From Tetraselmis striata (Eukaryota > Chlorophyta > Chlorodendrophyceae > Chlorodendrales > Chlorodendraceae): a stretch of DNA of 64,000 nucleotides. The translations under genes and the position numbers were made by a program. The DNA lies in the NCBI GenBank assembly GCA_006384855.1, contig VCJN01000317.1:47466-111465 (forward strand), read 5' to 3'. The notes beneath the pieces were generated by a model. That model ran no database searches, had not been told where the DNA came from, and was given only the letters and a program-made list of their open reading frames with translations. Shown piece after piece: positions 23,346-34,574 of this stretch. Positions within the stretch are counted from its first letter, which is position 1. Each line of letters starts with the position of its first letter.

Positions 23346-26300
23346 TTGCATGGAGCTGCAGGTCGTTGGAGGGCATGTGTATGTACAGGGGGTGAGCCAA
23401 GGCGGCCAGGTGAGTATATATGTATTTATACCATATATTGCGTGTAGTACTGGGTGTCTGTTTGGGGTGCGGCATTCTACACATGCATATACGTGCGTGG
23501 TCATATGGATACCGTGTCGGCCACACCGCGAGGGGGGCGCATCGGTTGCTCATTGGGCCCGATAAAAAGCGGGGGATGAGGGAAGACGGTCTCACGTCCA
23601 GTAGGTGCGCCGTGTAGCCACCCGGCTTGGCGGCCGCCCGTGCCTCCACCACGCCGCGAAGCTTTGCGAAGGTGGGACGCCAGGGGCCTTCCAGCGCCGC
23701 CGCGCAGTCCACCAGCAGCTCCGCCACGCGCGGCTGCGCTGGCGGCTTGAGCTCCACTGCGCCAGCGCGCTCCGCCGCCCTGTAGGCAGAGACCGCGGGA
23801 GTAAATGCCCTGGCAAGGTGCGTTTTAGGCTTTGGAAGAAAAATTGCCCTCGTCTACCGCCCGGACTGGAATTCAAACGTCAATCCGGTGATAGCAAGTG
23901 ATGGTCTTGAAGCACTAATCTGTTGTGTTGTAATGACTGGGGATAGTTCGGGTGGAACGTTACTGGTTGTGTAGGAGTACGGCACCTAATGATGATTTTC
24001 CTCAGACATTCATCAGTAATGGTTGTGAAGGAACACGCAGCAAGATGTTACAGCCGCGCACAGTTCCATCTGGTTTAGGAGCATCAAGGGATTCCAAACC
24101 GAGCTCGGAATGGTTTTCGGAGCATCCAAACAATCTCTTTTAAAACACTCCAAACTCCAAAAGAGACTGATAGGCGCTTATTCATGTCAAACGATATGAG
24201 CACAGGACATAGTTGGCTATATGGGTGGTTCTGGTGGAGCAATGATAGTAAAACGTCGCATCAATGTTTGCAGAGCAGCACTCGCGGTGTCAGTGTGAGT
24301 AGGCTCACAACGTTTTCGGATCACTGCACGATATGGTTTCGGAGCGTGAATGCGTATAATTGGAGCAGAGTGTTCCGTAGTGAGAGTGGGTGTCGGTCCG
24401 CAGCAATACAGCACACGTTTCCACTTGCTGGAATCTGGAGCGCGACAAAGGCTTTGGGTACATATTGAATTTGAGTGCATATATAACACGTTTTGGAGGC
24501 ATTTGTTGCGTTATGATAAGGGGATGTTGCACCTATTGCTAGCCTACGGGCCAGGTTGTCAGCATTGAGTTTAGTTAAGGACAATTTATACTGCGGCAGA
24601 GCGATTCTGGTGTCAAGGATAGGCATGTTTGGCTTATTTGGGGCGCCATGGTTTCGGAGCAATGGGATGACGCTCTCTTCTGTGTTGTGGTCTACTATGG
24701 AAGAGGAAGTTGCGCAATGGTTTCGGAGGCAGGCGCACCGGCGCTCCTGGGCGCTCTGCGCTGCCGCCTCAGCCGCCACACGCTCTGCCGCCGCCTCGGC
24801 CCGCGCCACCTCCACGAGGCCGCGCGCCCTCTCGCGCCCCAACGCGCGCTGCTGCGCCGCCAGCACGTGCTGCATGGACTGCGCCTCCACCTCCAGCCCC
24901 GCGGGGCAGAGCCGGATGCCCGCCTGCGCCATTCAGAGCCATGCGGGTGAGGTTGGGCCCGCACCGCGGGGCGACATCGGTTGCACATCTCTCTGGATTT
25001 ATTGTTTTTGATATCAGATACTCTGATATATTTTCCCTTCATTTCATTGTTCATCTGTAACGTCATCACCACATCAATCCTGACATGATCAGTCTGGAAC
25101 TGCATAGAACTGTTTCCTTCATAGGGGCAGCAGCAGCGCACCCCGCGCAGGTCTGCAATCCCCAGCTGCTCCGCGAGGTAGACCCCGAATGCAGCTGCAT
25201 CCACCGACGCGCCGCCCTCGGCGGCTCCGCCGCCCGGCGCCCCTCGCGGCCGCTTGCGCAGGCCGCCCAGCCCGGGCAACCCGGGGGCGGAAAAGCCCCG
25301 GCGCGGCGCTTGTTGTAGGAAGGCCAGCAGGTGAGGGTAGAGCGCCGCGGCGCCGGGCAGCGCGGAGGGGGCGGTGCGTGCCAGTGCGGGTGGCGCCTGG
25401 AAGTAGTAGCCCACCATGGGGTGCGCTACCAGCGGGCCCATGCCCAGTTCGGCAAAGGCGCCCCCAGCACCACCCTCCGCCTTGAATCCCCCCATCGTTC
25501 TCATCCTCTTCCTCGGTCTCTGATGGTAGGTCAATCTCCTCTGGGTTTGCTGCCCCAGCGCCCGCTGTCGGCGCGCCATGAGCGTCGGCAAGGCGCGGCG
25601 TGCAGGATGTGGCCAGCGCGGCGGCCAGCTCAGCATCGAGGTCGTGCAGGGTGGCGATGCCGCGCAGGCCGACAAAGGCGCTAATGAAGCTGCTAACCTG
25701 TGCAGCCCCCACAGAGAGAAGAGGGGGTGGGGTAAGGGAAGAAGGGGGAGGGGGATCGGAGGGGGAGAGCCAAGGCTGAGCAATTCATGGTGTGGTTTGT
25801 CACCCTGAGAACCGCCCATCTACGCGCACGCGCAAATATTTGTGGGAACGTAAAAAAGCAAGCCCGCGCGATAACTACGATACGATTGTACTACAGAACT
25901 AGTCTAAGCATATATATATATACACTTGCTCTACATATATAACATACGTGTGATAATAATGATATCAATGTATATTTACGTGTGTTCATTTCGATACATA
26001 TGTATCAATAAACACATATGTATACATACATACATATACATATCTCAAAATATATACCTAGAAACACATAAATCTCAATGTATATTATTACATACATGTA
26101 TATCTATAGATAAATACATATATGTGTGTGTATACATACATATATATGTATGTACCTGTACATGTTATCCTACGTATCCTTACTCGACCACCGCGCCAGA
26201 CGAGTGCTACTGCTGACGGCGATGATGCGCAGCGCATCAGAGCGCTCGAGCTACACGATCACATGGCGACTAGCAGTTGTTTCGGCTGGCCCTCGTACCT

Positions 26301-26492
26301 GCTGCTCCACACGGAATAGATGTGCCAGGCAGGATAGCACCTGCGGCGACGGGCCCAGACCCAGGGCAGCCCATTCCGGCGCGCCCACCTGGGCCAGCAG
26401 CCCGCTGAGCACGGCGCCGAAGGCGGCGTAGCGTCCCGATGTCGCCAGCCCGCGCGCGATCCCCAGCGCCGCGGCGTCAAGCTGCGCCACGC

Positions 26493-26523
<31 letters not shown>

Positions 26524-26607
26524 GAAGGGCGACAGCTGCGGGGTAACGCCGCCTGGCGGGCCGCCCGGGAAGCCCGGTGGGGGCTGCGGCGGCGGCGGCT
26601 GCCACAT
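18644..26607 (-). CDS. Protein with a NO VEIN C-terminal (DUF3883) domain
   Basis: Role unknown; plant NO VEIN acts in vascular patterning, and DUF3883 has a nuclease-like fold. Proposed exons in transcript order: 26607-26299, 25697-25142, 24923-24739, 23779-23596, 22613-22563, 22474-22179, 21720-21412, 20006-19890 and 18881-18644. Phases fit throughout, except that exon 2 is 556 nt where 555 is needed. Its frame switches at a run of six G (plus-strand C at 25488-25493). Corrected, the protein is 747 aa. The C-terminus is diagnostic: GRWGEALVYQYLL, then TWLNQAEETRAAYDLEL, then LFIEVKTTAWDGR, FELSLDEWDFA and YAIFRV, matching the order of NOV_C. Exon 1 is Pro- and Gln-rich. Exon 6 is strongly acidic and exon 7 has a Ser run. 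Intron 7 uses a GC donor (AG|GCGAGT). The start ATG (26605-26607) is the only in-frame one near exon 1, but an upstream exon is possible. The N-terminal half has no domain I recognise. Confidence 0.7.
20303..20680. repeat. Poly(G) and GATT-type microsatellites inside intron 7 of the NOV_C gene
   Basis: Two similar blocks, each a run of about 18-20 G followed by (GATT)n/(ATTG)n with TTAATGGAT interruptions. They start at about 20303 and 20457. The second block's tetranucleotide array continues to about 20680. Confidence 0.8.
22672..23165. repeat. About 155-170-bp repeat with (CA)n and (TCCA)n, three copies, in intron 4 of the NOV_C gene
   Basis: Three copies of a unit containing TGTAACCGTTGATTTGGTTC and CCCAAAAATGAC (starting near 22770, 22941 and 23097). 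They are separated by (CA)n, (TCCA)n and ACATATATACATAC stretches. A C14-A9 tract lies at about 22673-22697. Confidence 0.8.
23309..23342. repeat. (GA)n microsatellite
   Basis: About 17 GA dinucleotides in intron 4 of the NOV_C gene. Confidence 0.9.
25909..26165. repeat. AT-rich TATA/CATA microsatellite in intron 1 of the NOV_C gene
   Basis: Imperfect TA, ATACATAC and TATGTATG arrays, including a TATATCTCAAAATATATACC stretch near 26038 that recalls the minisatellite at 47.7-47.9 kb. Confidence 0.7.
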
Positions 26608-27357
26608 TACCGGAGGGGGGGGGGGGGGGGTGGAGCGTCGGTGTCGCCCTGCTGGTGAAACAGGGCGTCTCGACGGCGGCTCGGAAGCGTTCTCGTGAGT
26701 AGTGGCGACTGGGCGTGAGGGCGCGTTTATTGGTGGACACGATGGCAGGTGCTGGCGACCTACGAGCACAGTCTGACTTTCAGTCCAGGATGAGGCGGGC
26801 TGCTGGTAAAAGGACTGAGGTAAATCATGCTGACGCCGACCTCGCGCCGCCCCACGGCACGGCCTGCTTGCGGCGCGCAGCGACCAGCCGCGTTCGTCTC
26901 TCTTTTTTAATAATTGTGAGCAACTATTCGCGGTCTATTATTGGTCGTAGTGGGCATACAATAAAGGCGGATTATTGCCGGCTGGCAGTAGTTGTACCCA
27001 GGATTACATAAAACCGGATATGACGCGAGTCGCGTAGCTATCTCGTCGTCGCACGCCGCCACTACTGCTGTTCTACCGGGCTGATGCGCCGCGGCGCGCC
27101 GACCCTCGCCGACCATCGCCGCCGCCGCCGCCGATAAAATGACGACGACGACGACGGGCGCGATGGCGGCGGCGGACGGGCGGTGTCTACACCGCGCGTC
27201 ATCCCGCCTGTCGTCGCGCGAATAGGGCGCGCAAGGAAAAGCTGCGAACGAGGAGCAGCAGTATCGCCGAGTTGCGGCAACACAGCCTGCGTAACGCTGG
27301 CCCACTCGCCCCGAGGTCGCGCCTGCCTGGACCGCAGCGGTGTCGCCCGGCGCGGCC
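26608..27357. other. Intergenic region between divergent genes
   Basis: Separates the proposed starts of the NOV_C gene (-) and the phosphatase gene (+), so it should hold both promoters. It includes poly(G) at 26617-26630, a GAC/GCC-rich stretch (27110-27180) and a short AT-rich patch at 26900-26990. No convincing TATA box in either direction. Confidence 0.4.
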
Positions 27358-29924
27358 ATGGCATCTCTGTCCTCCGCGCCGGCGCGGTGCGCCTCGCGCT
27401 CGCTTCCCTCTCGCAGGACTGGCGCAAGCGAGCAAGGCGCCCAGCGGCGGCTCGCCGCCTCGCGACTGCTTGCCTCCCTCCAGCGTGGCGTCTCTGGGAG
27501 TCGGAGCGCCACGCGCGACAGGTATGCCGCCGTTGCCGCTGCACCCGGCCGCGCAGTGGTGGGGGTTGTGACGGACTGCGGTGCTGCTGGGGCAGAGCTG
27601 CAGCGGCGCGCGAGCTGGCGGAGGAGCTGAAGCAGTCGGGGCCTCTACCCGGCCTGGCTGTTCTGGACCTGGACCACACAGTGCGCCACCTGCCCCACTG
27701 AGCGCACCGCCGTGCAGCCGCAAATAACCACCAAACCACACACAAACGAGGAGTCTGCGAGCAATGGCATCCGGCGGATGACAAGTAGTAGCCGCTCAGT
27801 CGCCGGAATTGCATGGGAAATCACCACCACAGCCCGCTGACACTGCGATGCTGGTGCGGTCCCGCGACGGATTTCCCTTCAAGGGCACGAGCAATTGAGA
27901 ATGCGAAGGTGGTCAGGCCACAATGATGCATGCTCTTGCCTGCCGGGGAATCACCTGCCACAGACCGGTCGGGAAACTGGCACTCTCAACGTTTAGCATG
28001 TCCAATCGCGGCATAACACAACTCCCATGCCTCGGCCCTACGCGTGCCTGGGGTCACGCGCCCATAAGAACCCCTCACAATTGAGCCGTGCATGGAAGCT
28101 ACAAGAGCATTCGCTGCGGTTTCGCAATACTTTCGTCTACATTTGACCTCTGGCAGGTAGGGCAGGTTCTTATTCGCAGTGAGTGTTCTTATGACCGCGC
28201 CGGCACCCATCCGTGTTTCCTCAGCCCGCCTTCTTGCGCATGCACCCCTTACCCCACTCCCCCTCCCCCTGCCGGAACGCTGTTCCCTGGCGACCTCCCC
28301 AATGCATCATCCCGGCCTGGCGCAGCTCTTCCGCTGCTACCTGGACTGCGACTCGTGCGGGCCGCCGTACAGCCGCGTGGGGGAGGATGCGGTGAGGGAC
28401 CGCAACGGCAGCATCGTCGCGCTGTACCCAGAGAGCCGGCTGGTGTGCGAGGCGCTGCGCAGCGCGGGCGTGCGCCTAGCGGTCGCGTCGCGCTCGCCGG
28501 TGGGGGGCTGGTACCTGCGCGCGCTGGAGCTGCTGGAGCTGCGCGAGTGGATGCAGCCGTGCTTCATTCACGGCGGCGGCGAGATTGGGTACCCGGGTAC
28601 CAAGGTCAGCCGCATCCCCACGCTGAACAATGCGCTCCGATCAGCCGCCCGCTGCAGCCCCCACCCATTAATGACCGCCGTGCGCCCACGGTTGCTTGTC
28701 ACCGCTTGCCGTCCCTTCACGCCCAATGAACCACTACGCTGTAGTCCATTGCAAGCCAGGGACCCGTACCTTGTTTGTCGCTTCACCCGGCATGGAGCCA
28801 CAGCAAGCAGCGTCGGCTTGCCTTCCGCCGTTCGATCGGGGCCAGCCTTCAGTCAGGATGGGCCTCATAAAGGGCGTGTTGAGTATGCTGGAGGTAGGGC
28901 ATTGCTCGAGGCTGGACAGCTGGAAGTCACTCAAGTCACGTGTTCACAGGTAAATGTGACATGAGGGGGCTGCGGGACTCGTTTTTGTTGCGCCCAGGCT
29001 GCCTGGGGTGCTGGGCACTCAGGCGGCCTGGGATGCCGTGCCTGCAAGCATAGTGTCAGACATGTCACACATACCTAACCGTAACATTTGAATGGGCTGC
29101 GGTTCCCAAAAGTTTTTCACAAACAACTCGGAATACCCGTGTGGTATCCGTGGCATATTTAGATATACTTAAAGACAGATGTGGTTTTTTCTCTCTTCTT
29201 CGCGGGGGGGGGGGGGTTAAATACCACGAACTATCCAAAGCCTGGTTACGGGTGGTCATATATGGGCAGGTCTTCTAATCCGTAACACACAATCGGGTAG
29301 TTTGTGCATGGTCTTCAGGTCCTAATCATCTATCGTAATAGCGCCAAACTCGATGACATTGCTGGGATCCCCCCAGATGATGGTTCACTCTCGTTGCGGG
29401 TCCCCCCCCCCCCCCCCCTACCCAATCTGCAGTCAAGGAGTAGGTCGGGTTTTAACCCCCCCCCCCCCCCCCACCAAATCATGCCCTGCAGCTGGAATAC
29501 AGAGCCCAAAACGTATCCTTTTAGGGTTAGTCAACCATTTACGAAGGTCTACTAGCTAGCTTGAGCCGCATTTGGGAGGATTCATGCTCTAGAGGGCACG
29601 GGGCGCCAGCCACGTGGAGCAATCACAAGCTGCTGAGAATGTCGGGCGCCGGGGCTCCGAGCCTGCTGCCTCTCCGATGGGCGCGTGCCCCGCTGACGCT
29701 GCTGCTCCCCCGCCCTGCCGCAGCTGGGCCACTTCCTCAACATCACCAAGGCCACTGGTGTTGAGTTCTGCGACATGGTCTTCATGGACGACGAGTACGG
29801 CAACATCGAGGACATGGAGGCGGAGGGCGTGACGAGCCAGTACGTGGCGCGCACCGGCGTGACGGTGGACGCTATGCGCGAGCTAGTCGGCAAGTGGCAG
29901 CAGCGGCAGCAGCAGCAGCGGTAG
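27358..29924 (+). CDS. Magnesium-dependent phosphatase-1 (MDP1) homologue, HAD superfamily
   Basis: HAD phosphatase using an Asp nucleophile and Mg2+. Family members dephosphorylate protein phosphotyrosine and sugar phosphates and are proposed to repair glycated proteins. Exons: 27358-27521, 27596-27680, 28326-28604 and 29724-29924 (729 nt, 242 aa), continuous frame. The first 55 residues are Arg/Ser/Ala-rich with no acidic residue before E25, so a plastid or mitochondrial targeting peptide is likely. Catalytic motifs are all present: motif I DLDHT (D79 nucleophile, D81), the MDP1-typical RDRNGSIVALYPE, motif II ASR (S138, R139), motif III lysine in GYPGTK (K176, last codon of exon 3) and motif IV DDE (D198, D199). 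The C-terminus ends in a Gln-rich tail. The ATG lies in a GGCCATGG context. The third intron (1.1 kb) contains poly(C) tracts and one arm of an inverted duplication that includes its own donor site. Confidence 0.85.
28596..28786 (+). repeat. Inverted duplication, left arm
   Basis: About 190 bp including the last 9 nt of MDP1 exon 3, its 5' splice site and the start of intron 3. It is present as a reverse complement with a few changes at 30428-30614. Confidence 0.85.
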
Positions 29925-30031
29925 CGTAGCTTGTTTGTCCTTACTCTTGCTCCCACGTCATTCTCCATCCCCATCCCCCCCAATTTCCCCCGTTTACCTT
30001 ACTGCTTTCGTGCTGTATATTTATGCGGTGA

Positions 30032-30036
30032 TGTAA
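30032..30036 (+). terminator. TGTAA poly(A) signal of the MDP1 homologue
   Basis: TGTAA 107 nt after the stop codon. Confidence 0.5.
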
Positions 30037-30427
30037 GAACACCCTTATCGCTCCATTCTCCGGTTGGTCACAACAACTGCAATGTCGGCGTTGAAATGGC
30101 TCGTTCGAGTCTATCTATACGAGGTTGCGGATACCACTAAATTGCGGTATAACAACAGCAGCATTCGCTTTCCAGAAGCAGGGGTTGGTAACATGCTGCC
30201 AGATGGGTAACAGATGCATGATGGGATTGCCTGTGACTGCGGTCTGCCTGCAATGGCGCGCGATTTCGATACTTTACCATAGTCACCACAAATGGCATCG
30301 ATCCTCTACCCAATAAGGCCCTGCACCAACAGGGCCACAAGAACCTCAACCATCCAGGGTGCAGGGGTAGGTGGTGGTGGTGGTGGTGGAGAGACGGCCG
30401 TGCAGGGGGGGGGGGGGGGGGGGGGGG

Positions 30428-30614
30428 AGCGACTAACAAGGTACGGGTCCCTGGCTCGCAATGCACTAGAGCGTAGTGGTCCATTGGGCATGAAGGGACG
30501 GCAAGCGGTGACAAGCAACCGTGGGCGCACGGCGGTCATTCATGGGTGGGGGCTGCAGCGGGCGGCTGATCGGAGCGCATTGTTCAGCGTGGGGATGCGG
30601 CTGACCTTGGTACC
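30428..30614 (-). repeat. Inverted duplication, right arm
   Basis: Reverse-complement copy of 28596-28786, lying beyond the MDP1 3' untranslated region. It is bounded on both sides by homopolymers: about 20 G before 30427 and about 17 C after 30613. Confidence 0.85.
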
Positions 30615-31886
30615 CCCCCCCCCCCCCCCCCGCCCCCCCGCTCAGTCTCAGGTACTGACGGCTGCTGACGACAGCAGTAGGGGAGCACACAATTTTGCGG
30701 CAGCAGGCCTGATACTATCTCAGCTCACTCTGCTGACTTGTGTTTTCTTTGGGGGCTGAAGGCGCTGATCATCCGCTGCCCGTGTATTATACGCATTTGT
30801 CGCGGCCTGTGACGGATGCGCACAGCCATGATACACAACTAGGCAGACGCCGCCATTCTGTCAGCCCCGTGCGTGTTCGACTGCCGGATCCTCTTCAACC
30901 AGTAGGAATGTCCTTTATTATAGCTGGCCCCCTGCTGTCATTGGACTACAGGCGCATGTACAGATGCTTCTAGAGACAGCCAACCACGGGATGTCTGTCT
31001 GACCGCTGTATCGCCGCAGAGTTGCAAATGCCGCTGTGCCGTCATCCAGAGGCGAGACCGCACCCTCGCCGCACCCCTTTGGTTGTATGTTGGTAGGACT
31101 GCCACGCGCTGCAGGGCGGCTGGCAATGGAGGGCGAAGTCTTCCGTGAAGCGTGGCAGCGCTATGTTGCTGTAAGGACGCTCACAAGCCGCCGCAGAAGT
31201 AGGACGCCCGGCGCTGCTCTAGAGTTGCCTTGCCTCGCCTTATACGTGTCGGCGCTAGCTTCTTCTGTGATGGCCTGGAAACCTGCTCAGTGTTTTTGCT
31301 GTACACCTGCTCGTAATGCAGCAAGCAGAGGTCGGGAGCTCTGAGCATCGTGCTCCTGTGAATGACCAGTACATGTATCGGTATGTGGAAAGCGAGCAGG
31401 GGGCGCAGACTTGCCAGTTTGCGGCGACATATCGGCACTGCTGTGAACAAAATGATAATGGCCTTGATTTTGTAGCAAGCGCCTTTACATTGCAGTGCAC
31501 CGGGCGGTAGATCGCGCCAAGGAGAGGAGATCCCTATCCCGGTTCAATTATCACTGCATGTGCAGGCGCAGGTCAAGACTTCCGGAGTTCCAGATAGGTA
31601 TTATCATTGCTACAAAGATCCTCAAGCTGTCACAATGCTTCAGAACAGGGCACGCAAGTCTTACGGCAGCGTTTTCACGTGCCTATGTGGAATCAATGCA
31701 ATTGGGGTCATCCATTCTTACAATCGTGTCTAGGAGCTACTTCAATACGCTTATTTAAGCTCATCCATTTCGCTACTTTAGGTGCATCACATCCATTTAA
31801 AGTTGCCCCCTGAGAAGAGGTATAGGCGGCATATTGTTTGGTCCACTTGGAGCCAGGCTACCTTATTTAGCGTCAAGACAGACTCG
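30615..31886. other. Intergenic; no gene recognised
   Basis: Short open frames only (for example 31036-31344), none with a recognisable domain. The right end holds the 3' untranslated region of the minus-strand kinase. Confidence 0.45.
31718..31722 (-). terminator. TGTAA poly(A) signal (minus strand) of the kinase gene
   Basis: Plus-strand TTACA reads TGTAA on the minus strand, about 165 nt beyond the kinase stop codon. Confidence 0.45.
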
Positions 31887-33089
31887 TCACACGGAGTGCC
31901 GCATCCCCAGAGCCTCGCGGCCGCCCGGTTGGGTTGACCTGCGCCCCATTATCTTCTTGACGATATCCATGGGCGACGAGCTGCTGATCGAGGGGCGCTT
32001 CTCGTGATATGGGAGCAGCCAGGGGTGGCGCGTGGCCTCCCGGGCGGAAATACGGAAGTGAAAGTCGCGCGCCAGGCAGCGACGAACCAGGCTCTTGGCC
32101 TCCGCGCTGACGCCCGCCCAGGCGGCCCCCACCATCAGAACTGGCTGCTCGTCGATCTGGCGGAAGAGCGTCTCGAAGTCCTGGCCGTTGAAGGGCTTCT
32201 CGCCGCTGAGCAGCTCGTACATGACGACGCCGGCCGCCCACACGTCCACATGCTGCCCGAACACTGCGTCGCACTCGCCCCGAAAGACGCGTGCTAGCTC
32301 GGGAGCGAAATATGGCGGCGTGCCTGAAGCTTTCGAGGCCCAGGAGCGCTTCTTCATGTCGTGGCAAAGCCCGAAGTCGATAAGACGCACGGACGACACA
32401 TCTCCTGCCGCATGCAGCATAAGATTCTCCATCTTCACGTCGCAGTGGATCACCTTCTCCTTGTGAAGAGAGGCAAGCGCGCCGAAGATGCGCGCCATGA
32501 TGCGCTGCACGTCCTCTTCCGGCAACACGCCGGCGGGGACGAGCTCCTTCAAGCTGCCGCCTTCCATCAACTCGAACAGCAGGTAGTACTTGCCGGGATC
32601 GCCGCGGTAGGCTCCCAGCGCTGTGGCCACCCTCGGATCCGACAGCCGTTGCTGCAGGGAGTATTCGTCGGCGGCGTCCGCTTCCGAGAAGTTCTCGTCA
32701 AGTGTGATGACCTTCACGGCGTACTGGTGTTCGCTGCTGCTGATGCCGCCTTTGGCGTGTGCGCGGAACACCACGCTGGAGGCGCCCTTGCCGAGCTGCT
32801 CCCCAAGTTCAAACTCGTCAAAAATGCAACGCAGATTGGGGTTAACTTCGTTGGTGACGGTTGAAGCGGGCGCGGAAGGCGAGGTATTGGTTTCGAGAGG
32901 CTCGCCAGCTTGAGGCGGAACCGCAGCGGCGGGCGCCCTTGACTTATGGTCCGCCAGTGCAGCCAAGTCGCTACCAACGCTTCCGAAGCGGCTGCGCAGC
33001 CACTTCGAGACCCTAACTTGCCGTACATCCGGCCAGTGGAAAGGACTTGAGGGTGCGGACATAGTCTTCAGTGGCGGGAGGCGGTCCAT
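31887..33089 (-). CDS. Serine/threonine protein kinase, single exon
   Basis: A 400-aa kinase encoded by one uninterrupted frame, in contrast to its intron-rich neighbours. The N-terminal 90 residues are Ser/Pro/Ala-rich and may be regulatory. The catalytic domain (about 93-361) is complete: glycine loop GKGASSVV (100-107), lysine of YAVKV (K126), catalytic loop HCDVKMEN (215-222, Asp217 and Asn222 present), DFG (238-240), the APE motif (262-264) and VDVWAAGVVMYELLSG in subdomain IX. Overall it resembles CAMK-type kinases, ending in RISAREATRHPWL. The HRD arginine is Cys, so it is a non-RD kinase that may not depend on activation-loop phosphorylation. The short C-terminal tail is basic and Ser-rich. 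The start is the first ATG of the frame. Lack of introns could reflect a retrocopy or acquisition. The substrate is unknown. Confidence 0.88.
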   Translation of the reverse strand: MDRLPPLKTMSAPSSPFHWPDVRQVRVSKWLRSRFGSVGSDLAALADHKSRAPAAAVPPQAGEPLETNTSPSAPASTVTNEVNPNLRCIFDEFELGEQLGKGASSVVFRAHAKGGISSSEHQYAVKVITLDENFSEADAADEYSLQQRLSDPRVATALGAYRGDPGKYYLLFELMEGGSLKELVPAGVLPEEDVQRIMARIFGALASLHKEKVIHCDVKMENLMLHAAGDVSSVRLIDFGLCHDMKKRSWASKASGTPPYFAPELARVFRGECDAVFGQHVDVWAAGVVMYELLSGEKPFNGQDFETLFRQIDEQPVLMVGAAWAGVSAEAKSLVRRCLARDFHFRISAREATRHPWLLPYHEKRPSISSSSPMDIVKKIMGRRSTQPGGREALGMRHSV

Positions 33090-33907
33090 GACGATGATAT
33101 GTGGGTTGTATCGCTCGGTCCTCCACAGAAAGGTGCAGAACGAGGCGTTGGGTGAGGCGGTTGTGCCTGCGATTCTGCTACGCGACGGCTATAAATAAGA
33201 ATATTCAAAAGCTTCCAATGGAAGGATAGCACAGTTCTGATGTGAGGTACAGAAGCGCAAGTACTAGCACAGTACTGGTACCCGCCGATCCGCCCCGTAT
33301 CTACACTTTACAGCGTGCCCTCCGCGACTCTTCGCGCTGACGATGAGAAGTCGCTAGCGCCCGCGGGTCTGCTGAAATTGTACGACTCTGTTGACAGGTC
33401 GTATTGTCTGTAGCAGTGCTGATGCTGTTTTGCAAATGCGATAATAATCCTTTTCACTGGCTGGTATAGGGATTGGTCGCTACCTATCACCAGTGATTCA
33501 CGCTTCGTCCATATTGTATGATCCTTATTTATGCTACCCTGTAAGGATTACCCGTAGTTATTTCTGTGTGGTACAGGTAATGGGACAGCATGCGGGCCGT
33601 TTTTAGGCGGCGGCTTTCTGTGTTGCTGATCTTTTACCCTGTGGTACTGCTTTTAGCGATATGGATTTTATTATTGGCCATTTCGTAATTCACACCAGTA
33701 GCGTCAATGCGTTGTTTGATCGCTTGTGGTGATTACATGCGCTACCTGTAGCTGCAACATTCAAGTTTCAGCAATGGGGAGGGGGCGGCTGTGTAGTATG
33801 CCGAAACGATGCGTTGGCTTGGCTTACAGTCTTTTCTAAGTCAGGAGCATGCCGGCAGCCCGGCAACCCGCAAGAACAGAAAGCACGAAGTGAGGGAGGG
33901 AGGGAGG
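33090..33907. other. Intergenic between kinase and retroelement
   Basis: No gene recognised. It should contain the kinase promoter. A minus-strand TATTTATA lies about 100 nt before the kinase ATG and is a weak TATA candidate. A (GGGA)n stretch at 33893-33908 abuts the retroelement terminal repeat. Confidence 0.35.
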
Positions 33908-34224
33908 GACGCGGCCCGCCACATGGTAGGCGGGGCGCGAAGATGGAAGATGAGGACAGCAGATAGCCCGCTAGCTTTTATAAGAATTCTACCTTGATTG
34001 CGGTCAACGCGTAACGTGGTGCTGGAATTGACCGTGCTTGTTTGTACGGCAGTTTCGTCTCATGCAGATTTTGGGTTTGAAGCATATTTGTACGCGGACT
34101 ACCGTGCTTATGAGTACGATGTTTTTAGCTGCGGGCATCGCATGTGTGCCACATTTGTTACGCGTACGCAGGCGAACGCGCGCAACGGTCGCCATGCGCG
34201 GAAAAGGAAACCCCAACTACCGGT
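33908..34224 (-). repeat. Element A terminal direct repeat, left copy
   Basis: Matches 36905-37220 with scattered substitutions and single-base gaps. It includes CTTTTATAAG and a shared run near ACGCGTACGCAGGCGAACGC. Confidence 0.9.
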
Positions 34225-34574
34225 GGCAATCATTTCAATAGAGAGGGGGTTGTGTGGCGGTTTGCCGAGCTCAATCTTGGGTCACGACGCGGGAGGGCGC
34301 CGGCCGACCCGAGGGGCAGACGAGGGGCGGTCAAAAATCCGGGGCCGGGCTCCAAGCGCGAAGGGGGAGCTGGAAGGCAACCACTGGCCCCTTGGGAGGA
34401 CCCACGCCAGTGCGTACGCCGAGGCGGCCCGGCGCGAAGCGGTCCGGGGAGGGCGGGAAGACAACCACCTCGGATGCCATTTCTGAGAGGCGCTAGTGCC
34501 AACCGCGGTCGGGCCAGTAGGGCACAATGACGGTGGCCGCCGCGCTAGAGATGTGGAGCTTGATGACGAGGTTG

